From Rattus norvegicus (lineage: Eukaryota > Chordata > Mammalia > Rodentia > Muridae): a stretch of 64,000 bases of DNA. Numbering within the stretch: the stretch's first letter is position 1; each line of letters starts with the position of its first letter. The DNA lies in NCBI RefSeq assembly GCF_036323735.1, contig NC_086031.1, positions 44,006,225 to 44,070,224 on the forward strand, in the 5' to 3' direction. Made by a program: the position numbers and the translations under genes. The notes beneath the pieces were generated by a model that was given only the letters and a program-made list of their open reading frames with translations, made no database searches and was not told the origin of the DNA. Below are positions 12,114 to 24,070 of this stretch, one piece after another.

Positions 12114-12660
12114 CTAGGGAAGAGAAGAAGAAGGAGGAGGAGGAGGAGGAGGAGGGGGGGAGGAAGAAGAAGAAGGTGAAGAAGAAGAAGAAGGTAAAGA
12201 AGAAGAAGGAGAAGAAGAAGAAGAAGAAGAAGAAGAAGAAGAAGAAGAAGAAGAAGAAGAAGAAGAAGGAGAAGAAGAAGAAAAGAAGAAGAAGAAGAAG
12301 GAGAAAAAGAAGAAGAAGAAGAAGAAGAAGAAGAAGAAGAAGAAGAAGAAGAAGAAGAAAAGAAGAAGGAGAAGAAGAAGAAGGAGAAGAAGAAGGAGAA
12401 GAAGAAGAAGGAGGAGGAGGAGGAGAAGGAGAAGAAGAAGAAGAAGAAGGAGAAGAAGAAGAAGAAGAAGAAGAAGAAGAAGAAGAAGAAGAAGAAGAAG
12501 AAGAAGAAGAAGAAGAAGAGGAAGAGGAAGAGGAAGAGGAAGAGGAAGAGGAAGAGGAAGAGGAAGAGGAAGAAGAAGAAGAAGAAGAAGAAGAAGAAGA
12601 AGAAGAAGAAGAAGAAGAAGAAGAAGAAGAAGAAGAAGAAGAAGAAGAAGAAGAAGAAGG
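12114..12660. repeat. GAA/GGA polypurine-polypyrimidine tract (~0.55 kb)
   Basis: The + strand is purine only except for two T residues at 12177 and 12195. From 12196 to 12660 there are 465 uninterrupted purines. The tract is mainly (GAA)n with GGA blocks at 12132-12160 and 12409-12427. A hexanucleotide block (GAGGAA)n occupies about 12516-12572. Long GAA/TTC mirror repeats can form triplex DNA. The long poly-Glu/Lys/Arg, poly-Ser, poly-Phe and poly-Leu frames on both strands simply translate this repeat in different phases and are not genes. Confidence 0.98.
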
Positions 12661-15120
12661 TGGTTTCCCACCCATCCATGGGATGTGTTTGCATGGCTTG
12701 GTTTGTCCCACTCTTATCTTTTTGGTGAAAAAATATGCTGAACCTTTTTTTGTTCCACTGACTTGGCAACTGTATACATTTCCACCTTTTAATGAATACT
12801 GGTTCTCCTATAGCTGAGTGAAGGTATATGTAAGTAGGCTGGAAGAAGTGGAAGGTTTGATCAGTTCAAGGATGGAAGGAAGCCTTGCAAACTGGATCAG
12901 TAGGTGAGTTTCTACTGACCTGAATCTTCCTAGATTCTTTAGCTTTAGGAAGATAAAGCTTCATTGACTAGAGCATTGCAGTCAAAGAGCCCCATGTTCA
13001 GGAAACCAAATAAGAGAGCTGACTTGTAAAAGATTGGAAAGTAGCTGAGGTGGTCATTTAACTCCAAATAAAGAGAGGGGAACTGATGAGAATAGGAGGA
13101 ACTTGGTGAGGTAGGAATGAGATGTCAGCCGCCTCACATGAATTATTGCCTGTCCTTTGGAACAGCACATTATCCAGAAATGCTGAAATCTGTTCAGGCT
13201 TATTACTTAATTAAAAGCAAGTTATGGGAATTTTCAATCTATATATAATTTATATCATTTCCAAGTCACATATTTCCCATAAGTTCATTGACTCTAATCA
13301 TCAAAAAGGTATTGCTATACCTAGGTACAGCCACATTCTTTTCCTTTCTTTTCTCCAGCAGATGTTAGAAAGCTGTCACAGTGGCAGCAATTGATATATG
13401 AAAGTATAAAAGTTGGCATGGAAAGATTAATTTTCTGTACTTAATGCCCTTGGTTCTTGGAAACTTTGCTCTTCTTTCACAGTGAGTCCCAGGGCTTCAC
13501 TGTCTGGGAGGCCGTGGACCAAGGGTAATCCTCTGCTCTGTTTTAAGATGAACCAAAGTGGACCCATTGTTGCTCTAATGAGTTTGTAAGAGTCGCTCTT
13601 TGCTGAGATAGCGGCTCTTTCTTTTGAATGACTACTATGTGGAAGTAAGAAGAAGCAGTTTTATCAACGTGGAAAACTTATCACCATTAGAGTGAGCACA
13701 GCATAAAATATATATACCAGATGTTTCAAATGCCTAAATTTGGAAGAAAGCATACAATTAATTTACATTTTAGTACTAAGAACAAATTTTAATTTATTCT
13801 GATTAACTACTTTATAGCCCATCCAGAAGAACATTTGAAGGAGTTATGGAAAGGCTATAAAAAGAGTTATAACCAAAAGATGTCATTTATTTGGCACAGG
13901 AACAAGAGGGATAATTTTATGCCCAATGCCCACATCTCTCCACAGAGTTCAAGTTTCACTTGCCTGGAACCTTTGATTGAATTACAAACCTGGAATCAAT
14001 ATGATGAGAAGCAGATTAACTCACTTAATTACAGGTTGTGCCAAGGTTTAATACCTCTGCAGACCAGGTAAATTGTTCTAATGTATGCTGCAGACTTCCC
14101 TCTTAACTGCCGTCAAGTTGATGAGAAAAACATGAATAGATTTCTTGACAAGAATTATTGTAAAGGGTACTGCCTCTAGTGAAAACTGATGGTTCCAGCT
14201 CAAAACTTTCCTGTGGATGTGACATGTTTGCAATTCTGAGCGGTGCTGAGAAAAAAGTAGGTGTCTCATAATGCCTGACATGTAATCAATACGCAGTACA
14301 ATGCATTGTTCTTGTTATCCCAGTGCTACTACCAAGGCTTGAGAAGGTCTCGGTAACCCTGTATATGACAAACCTTCTACATGCCCAGATCTCACAGACG
14401 AGGGGAGAGAGCTGAGCTACAGAGTGGGTTATTTGGAGCACTAAGTGTTTGCTGTTTTAATGTTGATGTTTTTAATTTGTTATCAAACCTTTCAGATTAG
14501 GAATAAAAATTGAGTTCCTAATTTGTTTTTTAAAATATCAGATTGTCTGATAAATTTGAATCTGAAAATGCCTGTTCTCTTCAAACAGCACATAACAATA
14601 TAGAGTCGCAGTAATTTCCAACCCCAATAATCCTGTATAAAAACCACACAACCTTGCTATTATAAACTATATGCCTAGATTGGGCAGATCTATCACCATC
14701 TTAATTTATTCTCCAGCTAAGAGACCCTTTGTTACTTGCAGTTTTTCCTGGCCACATGGTTCTGCTCCATATTGGCTTACACCTCTTTCTCAGTCCTCCC
14801 TTTCTCTTCTCCTTTTCCTCTTCTCTCTTCCCTCCACCTGCCCCCACTCTCTAAGATCTCCAGTTTTACCTTTCCCTTCCACTGCCCAATCATAGGCTCT
14901 AGTTTTTCTTTGACCAGTTAGAATGGGGAGAAGTTTCACTTGAAATCACCTGAGTACGTGATCCTTGGTAGGGCAGCCCCTCCTTAGGAAGCAGAATTAA
15001 CATCAGAGTGCACAGGGCACCAGGGTACCAGGGTACCAGGGCAGCCCATAACAACACAGTGACCATCTTTCTTTATTCTTACTGCTATCAAGGCCCCTAA
15101 GATCTGTTCTAATTTATTGT
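12661..15120. other. Unassigned sequence, no gene seen
   Basis: About 2.4 kb with no frame longer than 78 codons and no repeat I can name. A short direct repeat, CAGGGTAC-type, occurs at about 15018-15042. Confidence 0.55.
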
Positions 15121-15124
15121 TTAA

Positions 15125-15125
<1 letters not shown>

Positions 15126-15192
<67 letters not shown>

Positions 15193-15216
15193 GTGTCTGC
15201 CTGTCTCTCTCTCTCC

Positions 15217-15248
<32 letters not shown>

Positions 15249-15253
15249 GTCTC

Positions 15254-15289
<36 letters not shown>

Positions 15290-15354
15290 ACACTTCTATA
15301 TGTTAGTATGTGTGCATTCATGCATTGTACGTGTGTGTGTGTGTGTGTGTGTGT
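15126..15354. repeat. Compound (CT)n-(CA)n-(GT)n microsatellite cluster
   Basis: An interrupted CT tract at 15126-15252 is followed by (CA)n at about 15256-15292, then 38 bp of mixed sequence, then (GT)12 at 15331-15354. The overlapping Ser/Leu-rich and Arg/Glu-rich frames are translations of the repeats. Confidence 0.95.
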
Positions 15355-16730
15355 ATACACATGTTCACATACTGTGACAGAGGCTTGTGATATCAGAGGA
15401 AGGTTTTCTATTTTGAAACCTGAGTGAGATTATTTTATGCATCTGTAGCAAATGTCTAGAATCTGCGGATGCTCAGGTCCCAGGTACTTGATTTAGTACT
15501 TGCCCTCCTAACCATATGGAAATGCTGTGTCTCGTGGTTCTTAGAAGCTCCTCATATACAGTAATTGTTAGTCTTCATGTGAATGTGAGGGTCATGGAAT
15601 TCTTAGTCCAAGCATCAACAGCCAGGCTGGTCTTTTTTTTTTCCATGTGGAGAGGTTTAATGAAAGGACTAGACAAGGGAGAGGGATGAGAGAGAGAAGA
15701 GGAGAAGAGGAGAGGAGAGGAGTAGAGGTCAGCCATGAGCATGTGGAGAGAAGGTGGGAGGGTAATGGGGTGAGAAGGGACAAAGGGGAAAGAAGGGAAG
15801 AGCAAGAGCAGGCTGGTCTTTAGCATATGTGACAAGAGGAGATATGTCAAATAGAAAATGGCTTTTTATGTTTCTATAATTAATTTATAAGCAAAACTAA
15901 AAGTTGTCATATAAAATGCATGATTTTTCTTTCTGCTTTGATGGATAGATGTTTGTCACAACCCTTGGAGAGCTAAATTGAAATTTGGAACTGATGAAAT
16001 TCCGGGGCAGAATATGGTACAACGGCACATTGTGAGTCTTCCACTCTGTTTTCCAAACTATGTTGTCCTAGATACCCTAGTCTTTTTGTACAAGCTTTAT
16101 CTGCAACAAACATCAGGCATGCTGTGCCTTAGCTGGACTCACTTGACTAGGAGCAGGGCTGCCCCCCAGCTAGGAAGATCTAAGAGGAAAAGCTCACGCA
16201 AGCTAACATAGCAGTCCAAACCCATTTGGCAGATACTTCTTGGGTTCAGGGTTCAGAGCAGTGATCTCTAGGAGTCAGGAAGTGGCTTTCTCAGGATGCT
16301 GCAGGTTCTCCGAATTGAGCCAGGAGCAGCTTCACTGGCTCGTGCTGCTGCTGTCTATGGCATTAATCAAATGAAACACATGCTTCTCAAAGTTGTTTCT
16401 GTACTCTAACATGAGAGACAAGACCAACGTGGAGTGATTCATAGACACCGAGAGGGCTTAGTTCTTAACAGAGGCTCTGGGTTTGATGAACTCAGGCCGC
16501 GTGAGCTAGAAATGCCACTCTGAGCTGCAAGAGGATCCTTCCGATCCTTTCCCCCAATGCTGTGTTTACAGTACTTCCTGTCTGTTCCTGCCTGCTAATT
16601 GCTCATCTTTATTCCGAGTGTGAAACATGTAGAGCCCTTATTAAATTATTCCAGTTGAAATGGGATAAAAATTAGAAAAATTTCACTTAAAAGCCATTTA
16701 GGAAAGGGCACTCACATCAACGTTTATCTG
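15355..16730. other. Unassigned sequence, no gene seen
   Basis: Contains a purine-rich stretch near 15660-15800 (AGAGAGAGAAGAGGAG, GAGGAGAGGAG). No coding motif is seen, and the frames over it are low-complexity. Confidence 0.55.
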
Positions 16731-16953
16731 GACTGAAGAGAAAGCTCAGCAGCTAAGATAACACGCTATTCCTGCAGAGGACTGAAGGTCGGTTCTCAGT
16801 ATCCATTCTCTGGCTACTCACAAGTCCCTGTAACTTCAGCTCCAAGGAGCCTGAGGCTCTCTTCTCTCCGTCTTTGTATCCCCGCACGTTAGAATACACA
16901 CATGCGCGCGTGCACGCACACACACAAACATACAAAAAATTAAAATATTTAAA
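16731..16953 (+). mobile_element. B3-type (B2 superfamily) SINE
   Basis: A tRNA-like head (GAGAAAGCTCAGCAGCTAAG) is followed by a pol III box B-like CGGTTCTCAGT. The B3-typical middle comes next (CACAAGTCCCTGTAACTTCAG, CTCCAAGGAGCCTGA), then a CA-rich segment and an A-rich end. Divergence is substantial. No clear flanking duplication was found. Confidence 0.75.
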
Positions 16954-16954
16954 A

Positions 16955-17440
16955 CCAGTGATTCTCAAACATTTAAAATCCTTTATACCTCAACTCAAAC
17001 TCTATCCAAAAGAACTTCTGTTTATGTGGCCTGCATCTCTCTATGTTTGCTATAGCCAAAATTTAAGGAGAAGAATTGAAAAATACAGTGTAAGTTCATC
17101 TTAAATAATTAAAATCCCCACAACCTGCTACATTATATTAATGCAGGTTTCCCAAAAAACAAAACAAAACAAAACAAAAAAACAAAAAAAAACATGTTCA
17201 CAGACATGGAGTAGCTTTTGTTATGTGATATGTTTTTATATTTTGGAAAATTTCTTTAACTATGGAAGATAACTATAGCCTTATATGTACTTCTAATTGT
17301 AGTAATTTAGAATAGGCTGGCTTAATAAAATTTTTGAAGAAGCTGTATATACACATGCATATAGAGAGAGTATATATATATTTATATACAAAACATATGT
17401 GTGTATATATATTGTTATCTTCCATATATATACATATATA

Positions 17441-17499
<59 letters not shown>

Positions 17500-18640
17500 T
17501 GCCAGGCTATCAGGTATTCTAGGTAAATGAGTAATTCACTCATTTTTTTAATATCATGCATTGATCTTTGAGAAAATATTTGACCATTGGCATATGTTAA
17601 AAGTTAACACCTTGTTCTTTAACACCATCAATAAACTTAGAAAAATCTAAGGTCTGGGAGGCTTCTGGAATGATGGAGGTCAAAGAAAGTTTTCCTAAAG
17701 TCTAATTGTCACTTAAATGTTGTTGTTGTAAATGAGTACGAGTACCTGCTTTCCTTCATTCATTATCTTGGAAGGCATCTGAAAAATATAGAAGACGATG
17801 CAGCCTTAGTGTGCTTGCAAACATGGCCTCACGTGGCAGTGCTATCCCAGAACCACAGAAGCCTGTGAGTGCCTGCTCAATCCCATCCTACGGTGCCTTT
17901 TCTTAGGAAAGTCATGGGGCTTCATTGTGCACCTGAAGTCTTCTGTACTCATTTCAGAATCAGCTGTATAGCTATTATAAAGATACATAATTGAGTTTTC
18001 AGTTGCAAAATCTACAATGACTACCTGTGCTCTTTGGTGCCATTTTTGATTAATTTTAGGGACCTGCAGTTTGTCCTTAAGGGCTCTTTTTTATTAAGAT
18101 GCATTTATTTTATATAAACAGCCTTTCTTGCTTTTGCATTATGGTTACTAATGCTATGGGTTTCAAAAAAAAGAAAAGAAAAGAAAATAGTATTCTTAAA
18201 CGGTCTCAGTCACCTGTAGGTGTCTACAAACCACACTTAGAAAATAAGTCTCCTCTAAGCAGAAGGGTGAATAGAGATGATCCATCAGAGGAAGGCTCTG
18301 GGTGAAATAGGGGAAGAACAACTTCATTTTCCTCCCAAATGTCCACTCAAAGACCAGGAATCTGTTATCTGTTTGTGGGAGTTAATGGTGGGTAATGTGG
18401 TCTTGGAAAGGTAGAATCTTTCTTTGTTGAATGTGTGGCTACTGGTAGGCTTCCCATGACAAAGTGGATGAGTCCCCATCCATCACACATGAGCATACAA
18501 ATTGGACTCTGTGAGTTAACAGAACCAAGCCGGTATTAATGAGGTTGGGAGAATCTGGATGGTTTTAAAGATGGGCCTTTGAGGGGTGGATCGGAGGCTG
18601 TTTTATTGTATACATGTATGCAGTTCTCAAGAACAAAGAA
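16955..18640. other. Unassigned sequence with simple repeats
   Basis: It starts with CAGTGATTCTCAAAC, which resembles a hAT-Charlie terminus but cannot be extended. An (AAAAC)n run lies at 17153-17193 and a TA-rich array at 17370-17491. No gene is seen. Confidence 0.5.
17370..17491. repeat. (TA)n / TATG-rich microsatellite
   Basis: Alternating TA blocks with GTGTG and TTGTTATC interruptions end in about 20 uninterrupted TA units (17451-17491). Confidence 0.92.
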
Positions 18641-18644
18641 AAGT

Positions 18645-20165
18645 TAACATGAAAATAGAGTTTTGATATCTCTATTTACAAGAAATATTGGTCTATAATT
18701 TTTCTGGGATTTTGCAAAAACTTTGTCTGGTTTTAGAATAGAAACAAAGAGTTTGGCAATGTTCCTCGAGTTTCTATTTTATGGATTACTTGAGGAGTAT
18801 TGGCACAAGTTCTTCTTTGAAGATCTGATAGAATTCTGAACTCAATTCATCAGTCTCTAATTTTATCATTTATATCATCTCTATATTTTTATTTTGTTAA
18901 ATTAGCTAAAGGTCTGTCACTCTTACTAATTATTTCAAAGGAGCGGCTCTTATTTGGGTGTCTATATTTTGTTTTTCTTTTCAGCCATGAGTTTGTTTCT
19001 TCACACTTATTCTTTTAGGTACTTTTCCTTGTTTTCCTAAAGGCTTCAAGTATGCCATGAAGTTATCAATATGTGATGGTTTTGCCACTTTCTTTACTTA
19101 GGTATTTAGTCCTATGGACTTTTCTCTGGGATTGCTCTCATTGCATCTCACAGATTTTGGTATGTTGCATTTTCATTTTCATTCAATTCTACATAGATTT
19201 ACATTGCCAGTTTTTGAGTTCTCTCTTGACCCAACTTAATGTAATAGTCTGTGATTTTTTTAATCCAGACTATTGGTTTGTATCTTTTTTTACTTGCAGA
19301 AATTTGTGATTTTTCTGCTACTTTATCACTGGTATCAAGCTTTAACACATGTGGTCAGATCAATGCAGGATATAATTTCAAGTTTCCTGTATGTGTTAAA
19401 ATTTCCTTTGTGACCTAATATATAGTCGTTTGGGGGAAATATTGAATGAGCTTCTGAGAATAAAGTATATTGTTGAGTGTTTGGATTGAATGATCTGTAG
19501 ATGTCTACTGGGTCCATTTGATTTATGATATTATTTAACTCCAGAGTTTCTCCATTTTTTTGTCTAGTCCCTAGCTATTGATAAGAGTGGAATACTGATA
19601 GGAACAAAATGTAATTTTCAGATCTAATAGTGTTTCTGTTATGAAATTGGGTGACCCGTACTTCATGTAAAGATCCAGAATGTAATATTTTCTTGATGTA
19701 TTGCTTTTTCTTTAATGAATATGTAGTTTGCCTCCATGTCTTTTCTGACTAGTTTTTGTTTGAAGTCTGTTTTGTTACATATTAGAATAACCGATTACTT
19801 GCTTCTGAGTTTCATTTGCTTCGAATGCCTTCTTCTACACTTTTACTCTAAAGCGGTGTCTATCCTTGACGGTGAGCTATGTTTCTCAAAGAAACCAGAA
19901 AGATGAATCCTGGTTATTAATCCAGTCTATCAGTTAATGTCTTTGAAGGGTTGAGACTGCTCATGTTGGGAACTCTCGTTGAAGAATGTTCAGTATTTAT
20001 TTTGTGGTTTTGATAATGTTGTCCTAGAGTTCTTTTGGTTAATTGCTTTGGGATAGTTTATTCCTTATGTCCTCTTGGATTTGATTAATCTTCCCTTCAC
20101 ACTGAAATATTCCTTCTATTATCCTCTCTAGAGCTGGCCTGGTGGACATAGTAGAGTTTTTTTTT
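18645..20165 (-). mobile_element. Old L1 ORF2 (endonuclease to RT start), antisense
   Basis: Minus-strand frames and DNA words match L1 ORF2 in colinear order. The clearest piece is 19335-19517, with MDPVDIYRSFNP, YTLFSEAHSIFPPNDYILGH and YRKLEIISCI, which are equivalent to endonuclease-domain residues of the copy at 26019. Left of this (18730-18870) the antisense of the inter-domain region and RT start is recognisable (TTTCTATTTTATGG, GATAGAATTCTGAAC). Right of it the sequence continues toward the ORF2 start. The 3' half of the element is missing. Many stops and indels show it is dead. Confidence 0.82.
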
Positions 20166-20174
20166 AAATAAGCC

Positions 20175-20176
<2 letters not shown>

Positions 20177-20229
<53 letters not shown>
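20177..20229. repeat. (CA)26 microsatellite
   Basis: About 26 uninterrupted CA units follow an A/T-rich stretch. On the minus strand they give the poly-Cys/Val frame, which is not coding. Confidence 0.97.
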
Positions 20230-20231
<2 letters not shown>

Positions 20232-20744
20232 TCTTTGTTGGACAAACTTTATCCTAACAGATGCTACAGATCATTCTCACTGAAATTTAAATTCAATGTT
20301 TAGTGAATCATTATGTTTCCTGTATGTAAACAGAACCCTTCAGTTACATCTCAACTTTCTATTTTGCTTTGTGATTTTTTTTTCTAGTCATCTCATCTTT
20401 TCCCTCTAATTCATTTTGCTTTTTTTTTTTTTTTGTTCCGCTTCATTTTTAGTCATTAGACTTTGGGAATTCAGATTTATTTTAATTTTCACTGTTGAAA
20501 TCTGAATTCCTGTGTCTTTCTTTTCTTAAAAAAATCTATGGTACTCTCTGTTCCATCTCCCCAAATATAAGAATTTCCCATCTGAATTCTGTCAGAAGTG
20601 GGAGGTAGCTATTTCTAAAGAAGTAGAGTCCTTCACGTTTTCACATGCTTTGTATTACATTAATCCAGGGCATTACATTATACAGACACCAATAGATTTT
20701 TTAAAAAGTAAATATTTCTACAATATTTAAATTGCCTTTTTAAA

Positions 20745-21188
20745 AAATTGTTTTTATTAGATATATTTCTTTACATACATTTTCAATGTTATTCCCCTTC
20801 CCGATTTCCAGTCCATAATCCCCCACCCTCTCCCCTCCCCCATACAGATATTCCCCTATACACCCCCTTTCTGTCCCCCCATATTCCCCTGAACTGGCGG
20901 TCCAACCTTGGTAGGACCAAGGGCTTCCCCTTCCACTGGTGCCCCAACAAGACTATTCTCTGGTACTTATGTAGTTGGAGCCCTGGGTCAGTCCATGTAT
21001 AGTCTTTCAGTAGTGGTTTAGTCCCTGAAAGCTCTGGTTGGTTGGCATTGTCATTCTTATGGGGTTGCAAACTCCTTCAGCTCTTTCAATACTTTCTCTA
21101 ATTTCCCCCAAGGGGGTCCTGTTCTCAGTTCAGTGGTTTGCTGCTAGCATTGACCTCTGTACTGGACATGCTCTGGATGTATCTCTTA

Positions 21189-21238
<50 letters not shown>

Positions 21239-21400
21239 TAATATATTTACAATATATTATGCCACTTTGTAATTTAACCTAACCTGGATCTATATCCAGT
21301 CCCTTTCAGCATGCATTTTTTAGCTTCATCAGTCTTATCTAGTTTTGGAGACTGTATATATATGGGCCACATATGGGACAGGCTCTGAATAGCCTTTCAT
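20745..21400 (-). mobile_element. 5'-truncated L1 3'UTR, antisense, with internal insertion
   Basis: The minus strand has the L1 3'UTR. A-tail complement and ACATTTTCAATGTTATTCCC lie at 20752-20800. The C-rich complement of the 3'UTR G-tract lies at 20818-20885. TGGAGCCCTGGGTCAGTCCATG, TTGGCATTGTCATTC and GGTTTGCTGCTAGCATTGACC then follow, as in the sense copy at 23480-24056. The L1 match is interrupted at 21191-21285 and resumes with ATCTATATCCAGTCCC to about 21400, where it is truncated. Confidence 0.9.
21191..21285. repeat. (AT)23 plus 38-bp copied segment inside L1 3'UTR
   Basis: The L1 word AGG/(A)GATCTATATCC is split here by (AT)23 (21191-21236), a short CATAATAT linker, and a 38-bp block (21245-21282). 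That block is identical to 22117-22154 in the adjacent non-L1 sequence, in the same orientation. Neither part belongs to the L1 3'UTR as judged from the other copies in this window. Confidence 0.85.
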
Positions 21401-21404
21401 GAGT

Positions 21405-23240
21405 TTCTCAACTGTGATTTTAGTGGCAGCGTTACAAAGGCCTAGTCTTATGGTCTTAAATTTTTAATCATATAGATATTAACTAATTGAATCCTAAGCT
21501 AGATTAAATTCAGAATCCCAACAACTTCATCAACAATGGTGAGAAAAGCATTTACATAATCAGAAAAGGCTGCAGACAAGATCATATCCAAAAGTCTATT
21601 GCATACTAGCAGTCTTTTATAAATGATAGACAGTATTCTAAGGTTAGTGGATTGTAAATTACTTATATACTACTTTACTCACTACTGTGGGATCATTCTA
21701 CCCAATCATGAGTTCTGGAATTGTGGTATGTTTTCCATGCAGTCCAAAATAAGTGAGTTTTCACTGAAAGGCTCTTGTCATCTAGGTTTGGGAATAAAGG
21801 CATGTGCTCTCCTGTCATGTTTCCACCAAGCTGTCACACCAATAATTTGATTAGTATATGCTTAGGAACAGACTTAGTGTTAAATCTTTGTGTTTCCCAC
21901 TTTCAGCATATTTTCATAATGCCCTTCAATATCTAGAAAAATCACAGCATATGTTAGACCACCGTGATAAACTCTACAAAGAATGAATATATATATGTAC
22001 ATATATATATATATATATTCTAAACATACTTACATGCTTCCATCAGAATTTTAAGTTACAGCTATCATTTCAATATTTGTTCACTGATATTGTGACATTG
22101 TGGAGAACTTATTTTCATTTACAATATATTATGCCACTTTGTAATTTAACCTAAGACATTTATCAAGGTACCAATGTCGTTCTCATCAAATTCTACAATT
22201 CAATTTTTAAAATGAGCTGAACATATTAGATTATTTTATTAAATTTACATGTAAAGTGTTCTGCAGTTTGAGCAATTACATTGAAGTTCTGTCTTTATTG
22301 AAAAAAGATGAGAATTTTCACTTTTGATTAAGCTAAATTGCATGTTTCAAGAACCTCCCAATTAATTATAATTCAAATAGAGATTTTTCATTAGTGTTCT
22401 GAAGAGGCTAAATTTAAGTACATTAATAATTAACCAGATTAAAAGTTTAACCACGGGAAAGACCAAAGAAAGTCTCTGGATGGTTTTTAAAAGAAAACTT
22501 TATAAGTGTTTTAAAAATCAGCCAGAATTTTAAAGTAATTAAAATGATTATATGCTGAGTTTTGAAGGTTTGTGACTTGGTCAAAAATTATACTTGATCT
22601 TGATCCAAAGCACATCAGTTTTAGGAAGTGAGGTTCTGTAGAAATTTAGTGAGCTATGAGCATAGAATGCTCAGGAATGGGGTCAGTACCTCACAGAGTA
22701 GTAGAAGTTCACAGAAAAGGTCACCTTTCTGTCCCTTTTGTCACATGTGAGGACATACATTGTCCCTTGAAGCTGGCTTGAAGATGCAGCACAGAATATC
22801 ACTGCCATCACCAGATCTGGGCTACCTGGCTTCTTGGTCTTGGCTTCTTACTCTTCAGAATTCCTGCACTTAAACGCCTAATGTGCCATAACTCACTCAG
22901 TCTGGAGTATGTTTCTATAGTAACATAAATAGGCATGTACGCACAACTCTGAATTTTACTTCCACCAAGCCTTTCCAAGCTCACAGAGAAATGTCAACTT
23001 TCAATGTTTCACTTTCATATCTTTGACAGTCCCAAGGATTTGTCCTGCCATTAGATAAGGTTCTAAGCTAGACATCTTCTAGGCTGAATTATTATGGCTA
23101 ACATTTTCTCTAATATTGCTCATAGAAAACTGTCATCTGATTTTTTTAAAAATAAAAAAAATTCTTAAATTTTAGGATTACTAGCCTGATTCAACAAAGG
23201 AGCAGAAAGGAAATACTTTATGTCTTGCCACTTAACTTGC
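21405..23240. other. Unassigned sequence, no gene seen
   Basis: AT-rich single-copy-looking sequence with an (AT)n-like block at 21984-22018 and the second copy of the 38-bp block at 22117-22154. No frame exceeds 75 codons. Confidence 0.55.
22117..22154. repeat. Second copy of 38-bp exact direct repeat
   Basis: Identical over 38 bp to 21245-21282. It begins ATTTACAATATATTATGCC and ends TAATTTAACCTAA. Flanking bases differ on both sides. Confidence 0.95.
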
Positions 23241-23244
23241 TGTC

Positions 23245-23395
23245 ATGACTTACATAGTTCTGTTGCTGTGCTGCAAAAGCAGGTGTTACCTATGAGTTAT
23301 ATTCATGGGCATGACCCTGTTCCAATAAAACTTTATTTGTAAAACAAACAATAGTCTGGATTGGTTTGGGTGCTACATCTTACCTTACTGCTCCA
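23245..23395 (+). mobile_element. Ancient mammalian DNA-transposon fossil (probably hAT)
   Basis: The order GTTGCTGTGCTGCAAAAGCAG, CATGGGCATGACC, TGTTCCAATAAAACTTTATT and TAGTCTGGATTGG is that of a widespread mammalian non-autonomous element. Its consensus carries GTTCCAATAAAACTTTATTTAC followed by a GGCTGGATTTGGCCC-type end. The family name is not certain from memory. Confidence 0.55.
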
Positions 23396-23479
23396 CCTCT
23401 GACACGTGGCCAGTTTCAAATATCACAGAAGTAAAGCAGCAGATCCTTCTAGACCTTTCTTGCATTAAATGTGTCTCAG

Positions 23480-24056
23480 CAGCAACTCAAGGAATGGCCA
23501 TTCAGAGCCTGCCCCACATGTGGCCCATATACATACAGTCACCAAAACTAGTTAAGATTGATGAAGTTAAAGTGCATGCTGAAAGGGACCAGATATAGAT
23601 CTCTCCTGAGAGACATATCCAGAGAATGTCCAATACAGAGGTCAATGCTGGCAGCAAACCACCGAACTGAGAACAAGATCCACTTGGGGGGAATTAGAGG
23701 AAGTATTGAAAGAGTTGAAGGAGCTTGCAACCCCATAAGAAAAACAATGCCAACCAACCAGAGTTCCCAGGGACTAAACCACTACCCAAAGACTATACAT
23801 GGACTGACCCAGGGCTCCAACTGCATATGTAGTAGAGAATAGCCTTGTTGGGGCACCAGTGAAAGTGGAAGCCCTTGATCCTGCCAAGGTTGGACCCCCA
23901 GTGCAGGGGAATATGGGGGGCCGTAAGGGGGATGTATGGGGGGAATACCTGTATGGGGGAAGGGGAGGGGAGGGAATGGGGTTTATAGACAGGAAACCTG
24001 GAAGGGGAATAACATTTAAAATATATGTAAAGAAATATATCTAATAATTTTTTTTT
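23480..24056 (+). mobile_element. Short 5'-truncated older L1 (3'UTR only)
   Basis: The segment is colinear with the 3'UTR of the L1 that follows: TTCAGAGCCTGCCCCACATG, then ACAGTCACC, then GGACTAAACCACTACCC. A G-rich tract at 23908-23975 (GGGGGG, GGGGG, GGGGGG, GGGGG, GGGG) and an A-tail at about 24040-24056 follow. A left flank GTGTCTCAG (23471-23479) also occurs at 30549-30557 on the far side of the younger L1. That makes it the likely duplication of this older insertion, later split apart. Confidence 0.88.
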
Positions 24057-24070
24057 AAAAAAAGTGTCTC
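24057..24070. repeat. Left target-site duplication of full-length L1
   Basis: AAAAAAAGTGTCTC here equals 30542-30555. It is preceded by TTTTTTTTTT, so the cut corresponds to the L1 endonuclease preference TTTT/AA on the bottom strand. Part of the A run may belong to tails. Confidence 0.9.

Noticed and set aside
12014..12817. Long open frames (185-267 codons) on both strands over the GAA tract
   Set aside because: They are poly-Glu/Lys/Arg, poly-Ser, poly-Phe and poly-Leu readings of one simple repeat in different phases, with no flanking coding signal.
15117..15377. Arg/Glu and Ser/Leu repeat frames as RS-like proteins
   Set aside because: Translations of the CT/CA microsatellites.
16955..17040. 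CAGTGATTCTCAAAC as a hAT-Charlie terminus
   Set aside because: Only about 15 bp match; no second terminus or 8-bp duplication was found.
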